Positions 1 through 8,215 of a stretch of DNA of 64,000 nucleotides are shown in pieces (within the stretch, counting starts at the first letter, position 1; each line of letters begins with the position of its first letter). The stretch lies in NCBI GenBank assembly GCA_039028975.1, contig JBCCHB010000015.1, positions 1 to 64,000 of the forward strand, written 5' to 3'. The DNA is from JAHBNG01 sp039028975 (GTDB lineage: Bacteria > Chloroflexota > Anaerolineae > Caldilineales > Caldilineaceae). Position numbers and translations under genes: made by a program. Under the pieces are notes generated by a model. It was not told the DNA's origin. It did no database searches and saw only the letters and a list, made by a program, of their open reading frames with translations.

Positions 1-504
1 CAAATGATATTTTGTAGGTAAATCTGAAACGGAGATTCTCACGCTGTATTTTTGATGCCTATCCGGTCAATACGCGCTCAAATCAGTTAATTTTGGGTAG
101 AAATCGCTTCTGTTTGAACAAAACTCTTCAAAAATAAGGTCTTAAAGAAAATTTGGTACTATTTGGATGTTTTAGATGACTGAGTTGCATGATCGTTTCC
201 CCATCACTTGAACTGATTTACTTGAGTGATAAGAACAATGGTAAACTGCCTGTGTGGAAAAAGGGTTGGGGGTGCTGTAGAAAAAAGGTGTCAAATTCAG
301 CGAAAATTTACACATGTTTTAGCTTTCTACATCATATTCAGCTCTGTTTGAAAACCCTAGTTTGGCCTCTCTTTAGAGCAGCAGAAAACTTCATTTCTGA
401 AAACGACCACACTTATAGTTAGAGGTTCCGGTCAGCGAATTAATACAGGATGAGAAGGTACCAGATGTGTATACTACAAAATTACATTTCATTCAAGTCA
501 TTTT
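1..504. other. Gene-poor left edge of the window
   Basis: No convincing gene is seen. The only recognisable structure is a copy of palindromic repeat family 1 near 334-417. A 77-codon frame at 189-422 runs through that repeat and has no family resemblance, so it is not called. The stretch ends at the tRNA-Val promoter. Confidence 0.6.
334..417 (+). repeat. Palindromic repeat family 1, copy 1
   Basis: This is a degenerate copy of an ~85-bp intergenic element whose intact form begins near TATACTCAGCTCCGTTTGA and ends near ACCGCAGTATA. Readable landmarks are TATTCAGCTCTGTTTG at the left, AACCCTAGTTTGG, GCAGAAAACT in the middle, and a degraded right end (CACTTATAG). Related copies lie at 4061, 13318 (inverted), 16233 and 17499. 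Confidence 0.6.
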
Positions 505-533
505 TTGACAAATAGGCAATAGACAAGTAAAAT
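505..533 (+). promoter_or_regulatory. Sigma-70-type promoter of the tRNA-Val gene
   Basis: TTGACA at 505-510 is followed after exactly 17 bases by TAAAAT at 528-533. The mature tRNA starts at 546, which fits a start site near 540. The hexamers and spacing are read directly; use by the housekeeping sigma factor is inferred. Confidence 0.8.
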
Positions 534-545
534 TTGTTTTTGTTT

Positions 546-619
546 GGGTGGATAGCTCAGTTGGCTAGAGCACCTCGTTTACACCGAGGGGGTCGGGGGT
601 TCAAGTCCCTCTCTACCCA
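546..619 (+). tRNA. tRNA-Val (anticodon UAC)
   Basis: A complete cloverleaf can be folded by eye. The acceptor stem GGGTGGA pairs with TCTACCC with one G-T wobble. The D-arm holds AGCTCAGTTGGCTAGAG. The anticodon stem CCTCG/CGAGG encloses loop TTTACAC, giving anticodon TAC. The T-arm contains GGTTCAAGTCC. The discriminator base is A619 and CCA is not encoded (CCT follows). A consensus promoter lies upstream and a perfect 21-bp hairpin lies downstream. Confidence 0.95.
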
Positions 620-645
620 CCTAATTGAATAAGCATCTTCTCAGA

Positions 646-695
646 AAAGAAGCTGAGTCTACGAACGGTAGTATGTTCGTAGACTCAGCTTCTTT
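646..695 (+). terminator. Perfect 21-bp hairpin after tRNA-Val
   Basis: The left arm 646-666 and right arm 675-695 are perfect reverse complements with an 8-base loop, followed by CTTTT. This fits a strong terminator for the tRNA transcript. The arms are unusually long and AT/GC-mixed, and the right arm is followed by a tRNA-like fragment on the opposite strand, so the hairpin may also mark an old inverted duplication. Confidence 0.7.
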
Positions 696-733
696 CTTTT
701 CCGCCACCTATTCGCCTTGGTGAAAACTCGTTA

Positions 734-756
734 CTCTAGCCAACTGAGCTGTCCAC
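734..756 (-). pseudogene. tRNA-Val D-arm fragment, inverted
   Basis: Read on the minus strand, this 23-base stretch matches bases 548-570 of the tRNA-Val gene at 22 of 23 positions (5' stem, D-arm and start of the anticodon arm). Beyond it the match becomes weak, with a loop-like TTTTCAC instead of TTTACAC and no foldable T-arm. It is a relic and not a second functional tRNA. Confidence 0.7.
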
Positions 757-1187
757 TAGGGCAATCGCGAGTAAGTATGGCAATTGCAAGTGGCGAAAGT
801 AGGTAGAGTATGAAAAAGGCTCTAAGCTGATGAAAAACGCATCAGGAGAGCAAAATTGGCTTTACTTGATGTGCATGCCCTACCTACCCCGCCCAAAATG
901 GACGGGGTATGGCTAAAGTAGCAAAACTTAGGATAAATCATGGAAGAGCCCGCTCGCTTCTCTTGAAAATGAGTGGATTGCTACATTTGCGCAGTTAAAA
1001 ACAGCGCCTACGACAGAGGCTCTTAATGTGACATAACTTTTCGCACACTGTACTAGCCAGAATGTTCTCTCTTTGGTCAGGTGCTGTTTAGCAATGAGAT
1101 AGGTAGTCGATAGCTGCTGTACAGAAAAGGTAACGTATTCTTTTATCGGCACACCTCTAACTTTCATTTTAGGATAAGGCTAGAACC
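757..1187. other. Intergenic, no gene seen
   Basis: No supported gene lies between the tRNA fragment and the CDS at 1188. A 79-codon minus-strand frame (928-1167) lacks a ribosome-binding site and any family resemblance. No convincing promoter for the following gene was found. Confidence 0.5.
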
Positions 1188-1643
1188 ATGAATGCGAAAC
1201 AGCAACGCTCCAAGGCAAAAGAGGTCAATCTCGTTTTGTGGGGTGACGGTGGTGACGAGGCCACAACGGTCCTCTTTGTTACCCTATTTCGGACGGAAGG
1301 GCTGCCCGTTAAGGTAGTAGGGCTGGGTGGAACACAAGGCAGGGGACGTTCGGGGCTGGTTCTGGTGCCGGATATGACGCTGGGTGAGGCGCTTTCTCTA
1401 ACAGAGGCCGCAAGGTACATCCTCTTCCCCTTCGATGGGAACAATCTGCGTCGGTTCGTAATTGACCCTCGCCTTCAGCAATTTATTGATGATGCTCAGG
1501 CGCATGGGTCCACATTTATACAGAGCGATCAAGTGACAGATGATTCTCAACACCCAACGCTTTTTTCCCAAAACTACTCCGAGCAAACGCTACTTTATCC
1601 CCAGGGCCAAGCACTCTACTCATTTATCCAGCAGCTATTCTAG
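1188..1643 (+). CDS. DJ-1/PfpI-like hypothetical protein
   Basis: This 151-residue cytoplasmic protein resembles the DJ-1/PfpI fold in its pattern. It has an opening hydrophobic strand (VNLVLW), a helix and VKVVGL strand, a turn with V-x-x-D (LVLVPDMTLGEA), a third strand (YILFPFDG) where DJ-1 proteins have PGG, and an L-x-x-F-I-D-D-A-x-x-x-G helix. The nucleophile-elbow cysteine expected after the last helix is absent (TFIQSD instead), so a catalytic role is doubtful. The start is the first ATG; the upstream Shine-Dalgarno is weak. It stands alone between the tRNA region and the SDR gene. Family membership is inferred from pattern and could be wrong. Confidence 0.55.
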   Translation: MNAKQQRSKAKEVNLVLWGDGGDEATTVLFVTLFRTEGLPVKVVGLGGTQGRGRSGLVLVPDMTLGEALSLTEAARYILFPFDGNNLRRFVIDPRLQQFIDDAQAHGSTFIQSDQVTDDSQHPTLFSQNYSEQTLLYPQGQALYSFIQQLF

Positions 1644-1880
1644 ACAATATGAATACCGAATTTGCTACTGTACACTTTGACCAAAGAGAAGATTTCTCGG
1701 CTGAGCATTCGGGACTTAACCAACATTTCGGACAAAGAAACAGGTTGAACTGATCGATTTTTTCCCGTCAGACCCGCTCGAAATGACATTTGCGGGATCG
1801 GTCCAGCGGAGAAATACCGAATAACGAGTGACCTTCGTAGAAACATCCCTCTATTTACGTAGAGACTCACGCCATGTTTT

Positions 1881-2672
1881 CTAACTAATGTGGATTCCCC
1901 CATCCAGCGGAATCACCGCGCCATTCACATATGCACCAGCCTGGGAAGCCAGGAAAAGAGCCAGACCTGCCATATCCTCAGGATTGCCAATGCGGCCGAG
2001 CGGACAGCTCTTTTTGATACGCTCGCCATGCTCCTGTAGCAGCCATTCAGTCATTTTGCTCTCAAATGGTCCGGGTGCAATGGCGTTAACGGTGATATGC
2101 TTACGGCCCAACTCAACAGCCAGAATCTTGGTTAAGTGGTGGATGGCTGCTTTGCTGGGGCCATAAGCAAAGTTGGCCACCGATGAAACCCGTAGACCGT
2201 CAATGGAACCAATATTGATGACCCGAGCCGGCTTCTCTTCGGAACCACTTTTCTCTAACAGGGGTAACAGATCTCTCGTCAAGAGAAATGGTGCCCGAAC
2301 GTTGATATCCATGACCTTATCGTAGCCACTCTCGGGGTATTCATCAAAGGGTGCTCCCCAGGAAGCGCCCGCGTTGTTAACGAGAATATCCAGTTGATCG
2401 ACTTCTTCTGACAAGTCAGAAATGACCGCGGCCCGGCCCTCATCAGTGGATAGATCGCCGGGAATCGCCGTGCAATCCCCTATAGTGGCCAACTCATCTG
2501 CGCTCTTTTGGCAAACCTCTGCCTTGCGTGATGTAATGTAGACGCTGGCTCCATTGACGACAAAGGCATGGGCGATCATCAACCCAATGCCTCGGGAGCC
2601 GCCCGTCACAAAGACCTTTTTTCCACGGACTGAAAAGAGATTTTCTATTTGGATCGCTTCACTGATAGACAA
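1881..2672 (-). CDS. SDR-family NAD(P)-dependent oxidoreductase
   Basis: A 263-residue classical short-chain dehydrogenase/reductase. The cofactor loop TGGSRGIG is at residues 23-30 and NNAG at 99-102. The catalytic set is N124, S156, Y170 and K174 (YGPSK). A PG motif and a C-terminal LDGG are typical of beta-ketoacyl-reductase/RhlG-like members. R49 after the second strand hints at NADPH preference. The only start giving a full Rossmann fold is a TTG at 2672, supported by GGGAGGA six bases upstream. It is divergent from the lactonase-like gene at 2788, with a 115-bp shared upstream region. The substrate cannot be read from sequence. Confidence 0.9.
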   Translation of the reverse strand: MSISEAIQIENLFSVRGKKVFVTGGSRGIGLMIAHAFVVNGASVYITSRKAEVCQKSADELATIGDCTAIPGDLSTDEGRAAVISDLSEEVDQLDILVNNAGASWGAPFDEYPESGYDKVMDINVRAPFLLTRDLLPLLEKSGSEEKPARVINIGSIDGLRVSSVANFAYGPSKAAIHHLTKILAVELGRKHITVNAIAPGPFESKMTEWLLQEHGERIKKSCPLGRIGNPEDMAGLALFLASQAGAYVNGAVIPLDGGIHIS

Positions 2673-2787
2673 AATTTATCCTCCCATTATGCAACCGTTC
2701 ACTGCCTCCTATAGGCTGAACGACTGCCCTGTAATGCATCTTGCCCAGATAAAAATCGGGACAAAATATTCCTTGACGACTACGATT

Positions 2788-3534
2788 ATGAAAAACAGCT
2801 CGATTGAACGCCTTACTGTTCTCGATTTTGGTCTCTTCCAAGTTCATGCCGATGGACGGATCATTGGCATCCAAGGATATCTGATCCAAACTCAGGATGG
2901 CAAAAATATCCTGGTGGATACGGGCTTTCCGGCTAAGTATGCTGAGAATGTCCAGGCAGCTTCAGACGAGGACGGGTTGGGCGCTTTCGGCCATATCATC
3001 ACGCTAAGCAAAGAGAATCTGCCGTCTGCTCAGTTAGCCCGTTGTGGAGTCCAACCCCAGGACATTGACACCCTCATCATGAGCCACACCCATATCGATC
3101 ATGTCGGGGGTCTCAATGATTTTCCCCAAGCAACACTTGTCATAAGCTGCGTTGAGCGGAGCTTGCCCAAGCCCCTCTACTGGAATAACCACTCTCCCAT
3201 CGATTGGCCAGCCAACGTACAATACCACCTTATAGACCAAGAGACAACCCTCTACCCTGGACTCACCCTACTGCCAACACCAGGTCACTCTCCTGGCCAT
3301 CTATCCCTCCTTGTGAACTTGCCTCAAAGCGGCCCGATCTTGCTTACCTGCGATGCCATCTCCCGCCAATCGGAACCAAAAGAAGGGTTTGACGGAAGCT
3401 GGGATCCAATTCAGGCAGAGAAGAGTGCGGCCATGTTGTTGGAGTTGGCGGACCGAGAGCAGGCCGTGATCATCTATGGGCATGATCCGGAACAGTGGGC
3501 GGGGTTGCGGAAGGCACCGAATTACTATCAGTAG
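2788..3534 (+). CDS. MBL-fold hydrolase, N-acyl-homoserine-lactonase-like
   Basis: A 248-residue metallo-beta-lactamase-fold protein. The zinc motif HTHIDH (in MSHTHIDHVGG) is followed by a later His in PTPGHSPGH, an Asp in LLTCDA and a terminal YGHD, which is the full dinuclear ligand set. N-terminal order and length match the AttM/AiiA lactonase family, though other MBL hydrolases look similar. The frame stays open upstream to 2554, but that part is antisense to the SDR gene, so ATG 2788 (MKNSSIERL) is chosen. It is divergently arranged with the SDR oxidoreductase and may be co-regulated. Confidence 0.8.
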   Translation: MKNSSIERLTVLDFGLFQVHADGRIIGIQGYLIQTQDGKNILVDTGFPAKYAENVQAASDEDGLGAFGHIITLSKENLPSAQLARCGVQPQDIDTLIMSHTHIDHVGGLNDFPQATLVISCVERSLPKPLYWNNHSPIDWPANVQYHLIDQETTLYPGLTLLPTPGHSPGHLSLLVNLPQSGPILLTCDAISRQSEPKEGFDGSWDPIQAEKSAAMLLELADREQAVIIYGHDPEQWAGLRKAPNYYQ

Positions 3535-4060
3535 TTTTTCATGGATCAAGATGCATCATGAAGGATGAAAAAGCCCTGCTAATCCACCTGAATCCGCCTG
3601 CTATTTTCCGGGCAGGGCAGTCCGCAGTCAGCTTGTTCCCGTGAAGACGGGGATTGGTCGCTTAGTCAAAAGGCGGCTCTGTCGCTGCCATTCCTATTTG
3701 GGGCTTCCCTGAAAATAACAAAGATGAAAAGATGAAAAGATTAGAAAGATGAAGAATTTGCGAAATCTATAAAATCCTTGTTCGATTTTCATATCCTGGG
3801 GTGTAGCCCCATGGATGCTTAACTACTGACTATGGCTAAAGCACCAATTGGAAACAAGCTTACATCCTCATTGCGTAATTCTAATTACAGTCAATGTGCA
3901 GCTCACCTCAATCCAAAGTAACACTATTTCTCTCGGGTAGCGGTGTTACTTTATCACGACCGCCGGTATACTACGTCAGGTAAATTCTGTCTCGGTTCAT
4001 CTCCTCTGCTGCGTGCTGTACCATTCGCATCAAAGGGAATGCCCCCTTGTAGCCAAAGAT
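3535..4060. other. Intergenic, low-complexity and repeat-derived
   Basis: No gene is supported. Bases 3716-3786 are rich in GATGAAAAGATT-type runs and include AAAATCCTTGTTC, closely resembling the interior of the nested element at 17529-17668, so this may be a decayed relative. A GC-rich stretch around 3580-3700 shows short inverted pieces without a clear terminator. Confidence 0.45.
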
Positions 4061-4145
4061 TGTACTCAGCTCCGTTTGAAGACCGTAGTTTGGTTACTCT
4101 GGTAGCACAAAGGAAAACTGCGGTTCCCAAATCGACCGCAGTATA
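4061..4145 (+). repeat. Palindromic repeat family 1, copy 2
   Basis: A well-preserved ~85-bp element. The left end TGTACTCAGCTCCGTTTGA, the inner GACCGTAGTTTGG, the inner GGAAAACTGCGGTTC and the right end ACCGCAGTATA form imperfect inverted repeats. It sits about 70 bp upstream of the universal stress gene, so it lies within that gene's promoter or leader region. Confidence 0.75.
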
Positions 4146-4216
4146 GCAGCCAAAGGGTAGGTCTCTATTGTTCCAGCCTCGACACGTTTTATCTGGCCGA
4201 CTACAGGAGAGATACA

Positions 4217-4756
4217 ATGATTAAACGAAGAATTATGATTCCCCTTGACGGTTCTGAATTCCGCAACCAAGCACTATCGTTGGTATACAAAGTCTTTGAC
4301 CCTGCGAATACAGAACTCCTCTTACTATTTGTCGAATCCACATGGGGTCTCTCGGGCACACAAGCATCCTACTATGCACTAGCAGGGGATGTCTGGTACT
4401 ATCCAGGTGATGGCGTACTCTTAACCCAATCTGCCGAAGAGCAGGAGCAATTCCGCGCAAAGCAGGCTGCGCTTTTGCAAAAAGAGGCGGTGGCATTACG
4501 CAAGGCAGGGTACACTGTATCGACCAAGGTGCTGACTGGTGATCTGGCGTCAACGGCAATAAAAGAGGCTAAGAAGGCCAGCGTGGATGTGATTGCTATG
4601 GTTACCCACGGACGTACAGGTATCAATCGGATGCTCTATGGCAGCGTGGCCGATCAGATCCTGCGCGAATCGTCTGTTCCTGTGATGATGATGCGGGCAC
4701 CTATGCCAGTCGCTATCGACTCAGAAGGGGCATTTCAAGGGACAGGGGCCAGCTAG
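4217..4756 (+). CDS. Universal stress protein (UspA family)
   Basis: A 179-residue single-domain Usp. The N-terminal strand IMIPLDGSE begins the alpha/beta fold. Near the C-terminus THGRTGINRMLYGSVAD matches the second half of the G-2x-G-9x-G-(S/T) nucleotide-binding motif (G, nine residues, GS), while the first glycine is replaced. VPVMMMR is the usual last strand. An insertion of roughly 30 residues after FVESTWG makes it longer than minimal Usps. AGGAGAG about seven bases before ATG supports the start. Repeat family 1 copy 2 lies just upstream; the convergent protease gene ends 12 bp downstream. Confidence 0.9.
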   Translation: MIKRRIMIPLDGSEFRNQALSLVYKVFDPANTELLLLFVESTWGLSGTQASYYALAGDVWYYPGDGVLLTQSAEEQEQFRAKQAALLQKEAVALRKAGYTVSTKVLTGDLASTAIKEAKKASVDVIAMVTHGRTGINRMLYGSVADQILRESSVPVMMMRAPMPVAIDSEGAFQGTGAS

Positions 4757-4768
4757 GATTAGATCTGA

Positions 4769-6130
4769 CTAATCTGGGCGACAATTCCCTGAGGGGCATG
4801 GGTAGATTGTCGAAATACCTTGCTCGTCTGCTTGGTGTAGATTGCGTTTGACCATGCCGCCAGAGAGTTTGGGGTACATGGCCGCCTCGCGATCGGCTAG
4901 GTGGCCAAGCACCAGCCAATGGCCAAACTCGTGGAGTAGGGCACTCTGTAAATCTAATTCATAAGGCGTAAGGGGTCCGGTGACATTCCAATCGTAGTCA
5001 TCGTTGATCCAAATATCAGCTTCTACAATCGTTAAGTCGCGCCGATACCAAACCTGAGCAACCGCCCCCCGTTCCCCCGATCCCTTGTCCATGAAGACAA
5101 CTTCATTCCGGCCGTTGTATCCCGTGCTGGTTGACGAAGTAGTTCCTTGATACTGAAGAGAGAAATTAGCACGGGATACTCGATTCCATGTTTTAGCGGC
5201 GTTACAGATAGCCAGCAGAAAATCAGCCTGACCGCCGTCGTTCTGACCGGTCTGCTCGGTATTAACGTGGACGTAGAATGGCACAGTGGCGTTGGGCGTT
5301 GACCAACGCCGGTAGCCTGACATTACGAAATACTGTTGTGCACTGGTGCTGAAGTGGGGGGAAAAACCGGACCCACTAAAGGCAGTTGTCGGACGCCAGA
5401 GCGCTCCTCCGCCATTACGTTCATGGAGTAGAGCAACTATTTCCCCTACCAAGGAAGTGAGTGACCCATTTTGGGCGCGAAAATGATCAAGGAAGTTTTT
5501 CCCCGTCACCACCAATTTGCCCGCAGCACCTTCAACCAGCCGATAGCCGTTTTTATGGGATTTGGCAAATATGAGCACCTCCTCTCCGTAGGAGAACGAT
5601 GCCTCGTGGGCTTGCATCATGCCTAGATCTTCCTGAGGAAGAAAACCACCAATGGTGTACACCATGATTTGAGCGCCTTCCTCGTGATCACCCTTCAATT
5701 GACGGCTGAGTTGAAGCGTAGTGACACTTTCAATTTGAGAGCCATCCGCACTCCAAAAGCTATCTATTTTCAGCACGCGTGCCAGCCCGATGAGGTCTGA
5801 GTGATCCACAAGGCGTTGCACACCAATATCCTCAACTGTCTCTGAGAATTCCTCATCTTTCGTTTGGGACAGCAGTAGTCCATTGCTGCTTAACTTGCTC
5901 TCTGGCTCATCCATACCCGCCTTAAGAACAGTTCTTTCCTCTGGCGGCGGCGAAATGGGAAGGATTTTGTAATTTCCTTCAGAGGTTAGGGGACCTGAAG
6001 GGGCTTCGCCTGAACTCTGAGCTTGAACACCTGTCCAAACAGAAAGAGATCCTATGAAAAGACCACAAGTGACAAATAGAGGGGTGAAAAAAGAGGGAAT
6101 AAAGCTTAGATAAGTACGTTTTTTTTGCAT
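4769..6130 (-). CDS. Secreted matrixin-like zinc metalloprotease
   Basis: This 453-residue protein has an N-terminal signal peptide (hydrophobic core about residues 10-35, AQA-like cleavage region), so it acts outside the membrane. Residues about 75-225 form a beta-rich domain with LKGDHEEGAQIMVYTIGG. The catalytic domain ends with HEFGHWLVLGH at 400-410 and a Met-turn AAMYP (M418), the metzincin/M10A arrangement. The usual matrixin glycine at the eighth motif position is valine, while all three His and the Glu are kept. Two Cys pairs near the C-terminus (CPSGNC) may bond. The gene converges on the stress-protein gene. The substrate is unknown. Confidence 0.8.
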   Translation of the reverse strand: MQKKRTYLSFIPSFFTPLFVTCGLFIGSLSVWTGVQAQSSGEAPSGPLTSEGNYKILPISPPPEERTVLKAGMDEPESKLSSNGLLLSQTKDEEFSETVEDIGVQRLVDHSDLIGLARVLKIDSFWSADGSQIESVTTLQLSRQLKGDHEEGAQIMVYTIGGFLPQEDLGMMQAHEASFSYGEEVLIFAKSHKNGYRLVEGAAGKLVVTGKNFLDHFRAQNGSLTSLVGEIVALLHERNGGGALWRPTTAFSGSGFSPHFSTSAQQYFVMSGYRRWSTPNATVPFYVHVNTEQTGQNDGGQADFLLAICNAAKTWNRVSRANFSLQYQGTTSSTSTGYNGRNEVVFMDKGSGERGAVAQVWYRRDLTIVEADIWINDDYDWNVTGPLTPYELDLQSALLHEFGHWLVLGHLADREAAMYPKLSGGMVKRNLHQADEQGISTIYPCPSGNCRPD

Positions 6131-6784
6131 ACTGTTGGTTTGGTGGCCGAGCAGCTATTCAGCGGTAAGAAAGGGCATGTGGGGGGAACGGCTGTTTGTC
6201 GATGATTTTTATAGATGACTGTTTACACTTCGCCAGGAAAGTCTTGAACCGGCTCATGTCCGAATCCTCTGGAAAATTCCTAGATGGGAGGACAGAACTT
6301 TTCTGGCCATTTATACAGAGATAAACAGTACATCTGGACTGCATGAAGACCACATTGAATAAGGGGGGAAATCTACCAGATCGTCTAGGTAATTCTACTT
6401 ATGTGAAAAATGCATGCTCATAAGTAATTATACTCATTCGGTTGGTTATACTGGTCTCGGCACCAATTTTCTGTAATTTAAACTACAATCTATGTGATTA
6501 CTCTTACATTTGTTTGTAAACGCTCAGAATGTGGATAAGACCATACTCATTGCAAGATTATTACCCATTCAAGATTTACCCTTTGCAATTCAGCAAGTCT
6601 CCTTGTACAAACTTTTTCATTCAATTGTATTTCACACCCCTATCAGGTATAATTGAGTTTAATCATACATTTTGTAATCCATACTCGGCACCGATTCATC
6701 AGCTACTCAGCCAACTACCCGGTCAACAATCCATCAAACATCCGTCAACCACCTGCCGACAATTTACACGGTTTTCATGTTCAA
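6131..6784. other. Intergenic with repeat family 2
   Basis: Holds one family-2 palindromic element (6222-6315) and then AT-rich DNA. The frame of the downstream ATPase is open back to 6653, but the translated stretch before 6785 is low in family signal and is treated as leader. No clear promoter was identified. Confidence 0.5.
6222..6315 (-). repeat. Palindromic repeat family 2, copy 1
   Basis: An element of about 93 bp with imperfect inverted ends. The left end ACACTTCGCCAGGAAAG mirrors the right end CTTTTCTGGCCATTTATA. An inner GGGAGGACAGAAC is shared with copies at 9158 and (inverted) 16848. It is oriented opposite to the 16848 copy. Confidence 0.75.
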
Positions 6785-8170
6785 ATGCGCACAGTTATTC
6801 ACGAAACCCTTAAGGCTTTAAAAAAAGAAGGCTTTTCCCAAAGCCCCCTTGCATCATATCATCTCTACCGAGAAGCCCAGAACAGCTATTCCAACGACCC
6901 CATACAAATCACAACCCATCTACTCAAGGCCGCTTTGGGTGAATTGGCGGAAACCGACGAAGTCGGTGCGGAAATTTTGCGGATGCACTTCTTAGAAAGT
7001 GAATTGATTCAGACTATCTCTAGCCAGCTCAACTTGGCCGAAGGGACCATCTATAACCGCCAGACCAACGCCATTAGTAAGTTAGCGATAATTATTGAAA
7101 AGATGGAGAAGCAGGCGCGCGATGCCTATTTTTTCAGTTTGGAAAACCGGTTACCAACACCTTCATATGAGCAGCTAGTGGGTATTGAACAGTACCTGCT
7201 CCCCCTTACGGAGCTACTCGTTCAGGATGATGCACCCTGGATTGTTGCCTTGGTAGGCATTGGCGGTATAGGAAAGACCTCTTTGGCCAACTTCATGGTG
7301 CGTAAGCTAATTGCCGATGAGCAGGTACATGATGTGGGCTGGGTAACGGCCAAACAGCAGACCTTGTCACCCATGGGTAGTTTGAACACTCTCGAGGCAC
7401 CGGCCCTTACGGCTGATGCCCTAGTGTGGGAGTTGCTGCAGCAGTTGATTCCGGGAGGGTTCTCTGAATCCGCCTCATCAGCCGAACTGCGCCACACCTT
7501 AAGCACTTATCTGGAGCAACGCCCCCATCTGATTGTGGTGGATAACTTGGAGACGGTACAGGATGTTGAAACCCTCTTTGAGATTCTGGAGACCTTGGCC
7601 AATCCATCCAAATTTTTGCTCACCACTAGGGAGAGTCTTCATGATCAGATGAATACTCACAACGTCTCGCTGAAAGAATTGACCAACGATGCTACCCTAG
7701 CTCTCATTCACCAAGAGGCACAGCAACGCAACCTAAGCCATCTCTTGGCTGCCAGTGATGAAGAGCTAAGCCCAATTGTGGAAACAGTGGGGGGCAATCC
7801 GCTGGCCTTGCGCCTCGTCATCGGTCAGACCCACGTTCATGCCCTCAACGTGATCTTGGAGAATCTGCGCAACGCCCGCGGACAAAAGGCCGAAGACCTC
7901 TACACGTACATCTATCGCCAAGCCTGGGATTCATTAAGCGAGGTGGCCCGCCGAACTCTGCTGGTGATGCCGCTGGTGACCTATATTGATGCAACCCAGG
8001 AGCATATTGCCAAGGTCAGCCAGTTGGATCCAGGTGAAGTGATGGATTCGCTGGAGCAGCTAGTTCGCCTAAGCTTGGTGGACAGCCAAGGTGGCTTAAA
8101 TGAACGGCGCTATTCGATCCACAGCCTAACCCGCTCCTTCTTGCATGAGCAGGTGATTCGGTGGGGGTGA
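6785..8170 (+). CDS. HTH plus NB-ARC (STAND-type) ATPase
   Basis: A 461-residue protein. Residues about 55-115 look like a sigma-factor region-4-type helix-turn-helix (ILRMHFLESELIQTISSQLN, then AEGTIYNRQ). An NB-ARC ATPase follows, with Walker A VGIGGIGKTSLA near residue 157, Walker B LIVVDNLE and a sensor KFLLTTRE. The C-terminal winged-helix part (SLVDSQG) carries no repeat sensor domain. ATG 6785 is chosen because the preceding 44 codons look non-coding. It converges with a LuxR-type regulator 45 bp away. It could be a transcription-linked switch or a defence STAND protein; the lack of a C-terminal repeat array makes the former more likely. Confidence 0.75.
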   Translation: MRTVIHETLKALKKEGFSQSPLASYHLYREAQNSYSNDPIQITTHLLKAALGELAETDEVGAEILRMHFLESELIQTISSQLNLAEGTIYNRQTNAISKLAIIIEKMEKQARDAYFFSLENRLPTPSYEQLVGIEQYLLPLTELLVQDDAPWIVALVGIGGIGKTSLANFMVRKLIADEQVHDVGWVTAKQQTLSPMGSLNTLEAPALTADALVWELLQQLIPGGFSESASSAELRHTLSTYLEQRPHLIVVDNLETVQDVETLFEILETLANPSKFLLTTRESLHDQMNTHNVSLKELTNDATLALIHQEAQQRNLSHLLAASDEELSPIVETVGGNPLALRLVIGQTHVHALNVILENLRNARGQKAEDLYTYIYRQAWDSLSEVARRTLLVMPLVTYIDATQEHIAKVSQLDPGEVMDSLEQLVRLSLVDSQGGLNERRYSIHSLTRSFLHEQVIRWG

Positions 8171-8215
8171 AGAGAAGAGTGTGGGAAGGGGCGCATATCA
8201 CTGTTCACGCACCAC

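Noticed and set aside
189..422. 77-codon plus-strand frame at the left edge
   Set aside because: It overlaps a family-1 palindrome and shows no protein family pattern.
734..756. A second tRNA gene on the minus strand
   Set aside because: Only the 5' half matches; no anticodon stem or T-arm can be folded, so it is a fragment.
2554..2787. N-terminal extension of the MBL-fold protein
   Set aside because: These codons are antisense to the SDR gene and do not resemble the family; ATG 2788 gives a normal-length lactonase-like protein.
6653..6784. Upstream start of the NB-ARC protein
   Set aside because: The 44 extra codons (His/Ile/Asn-rich) look like untranslated AT-rich leader; ATG 6785 begins the recognisable helical region.
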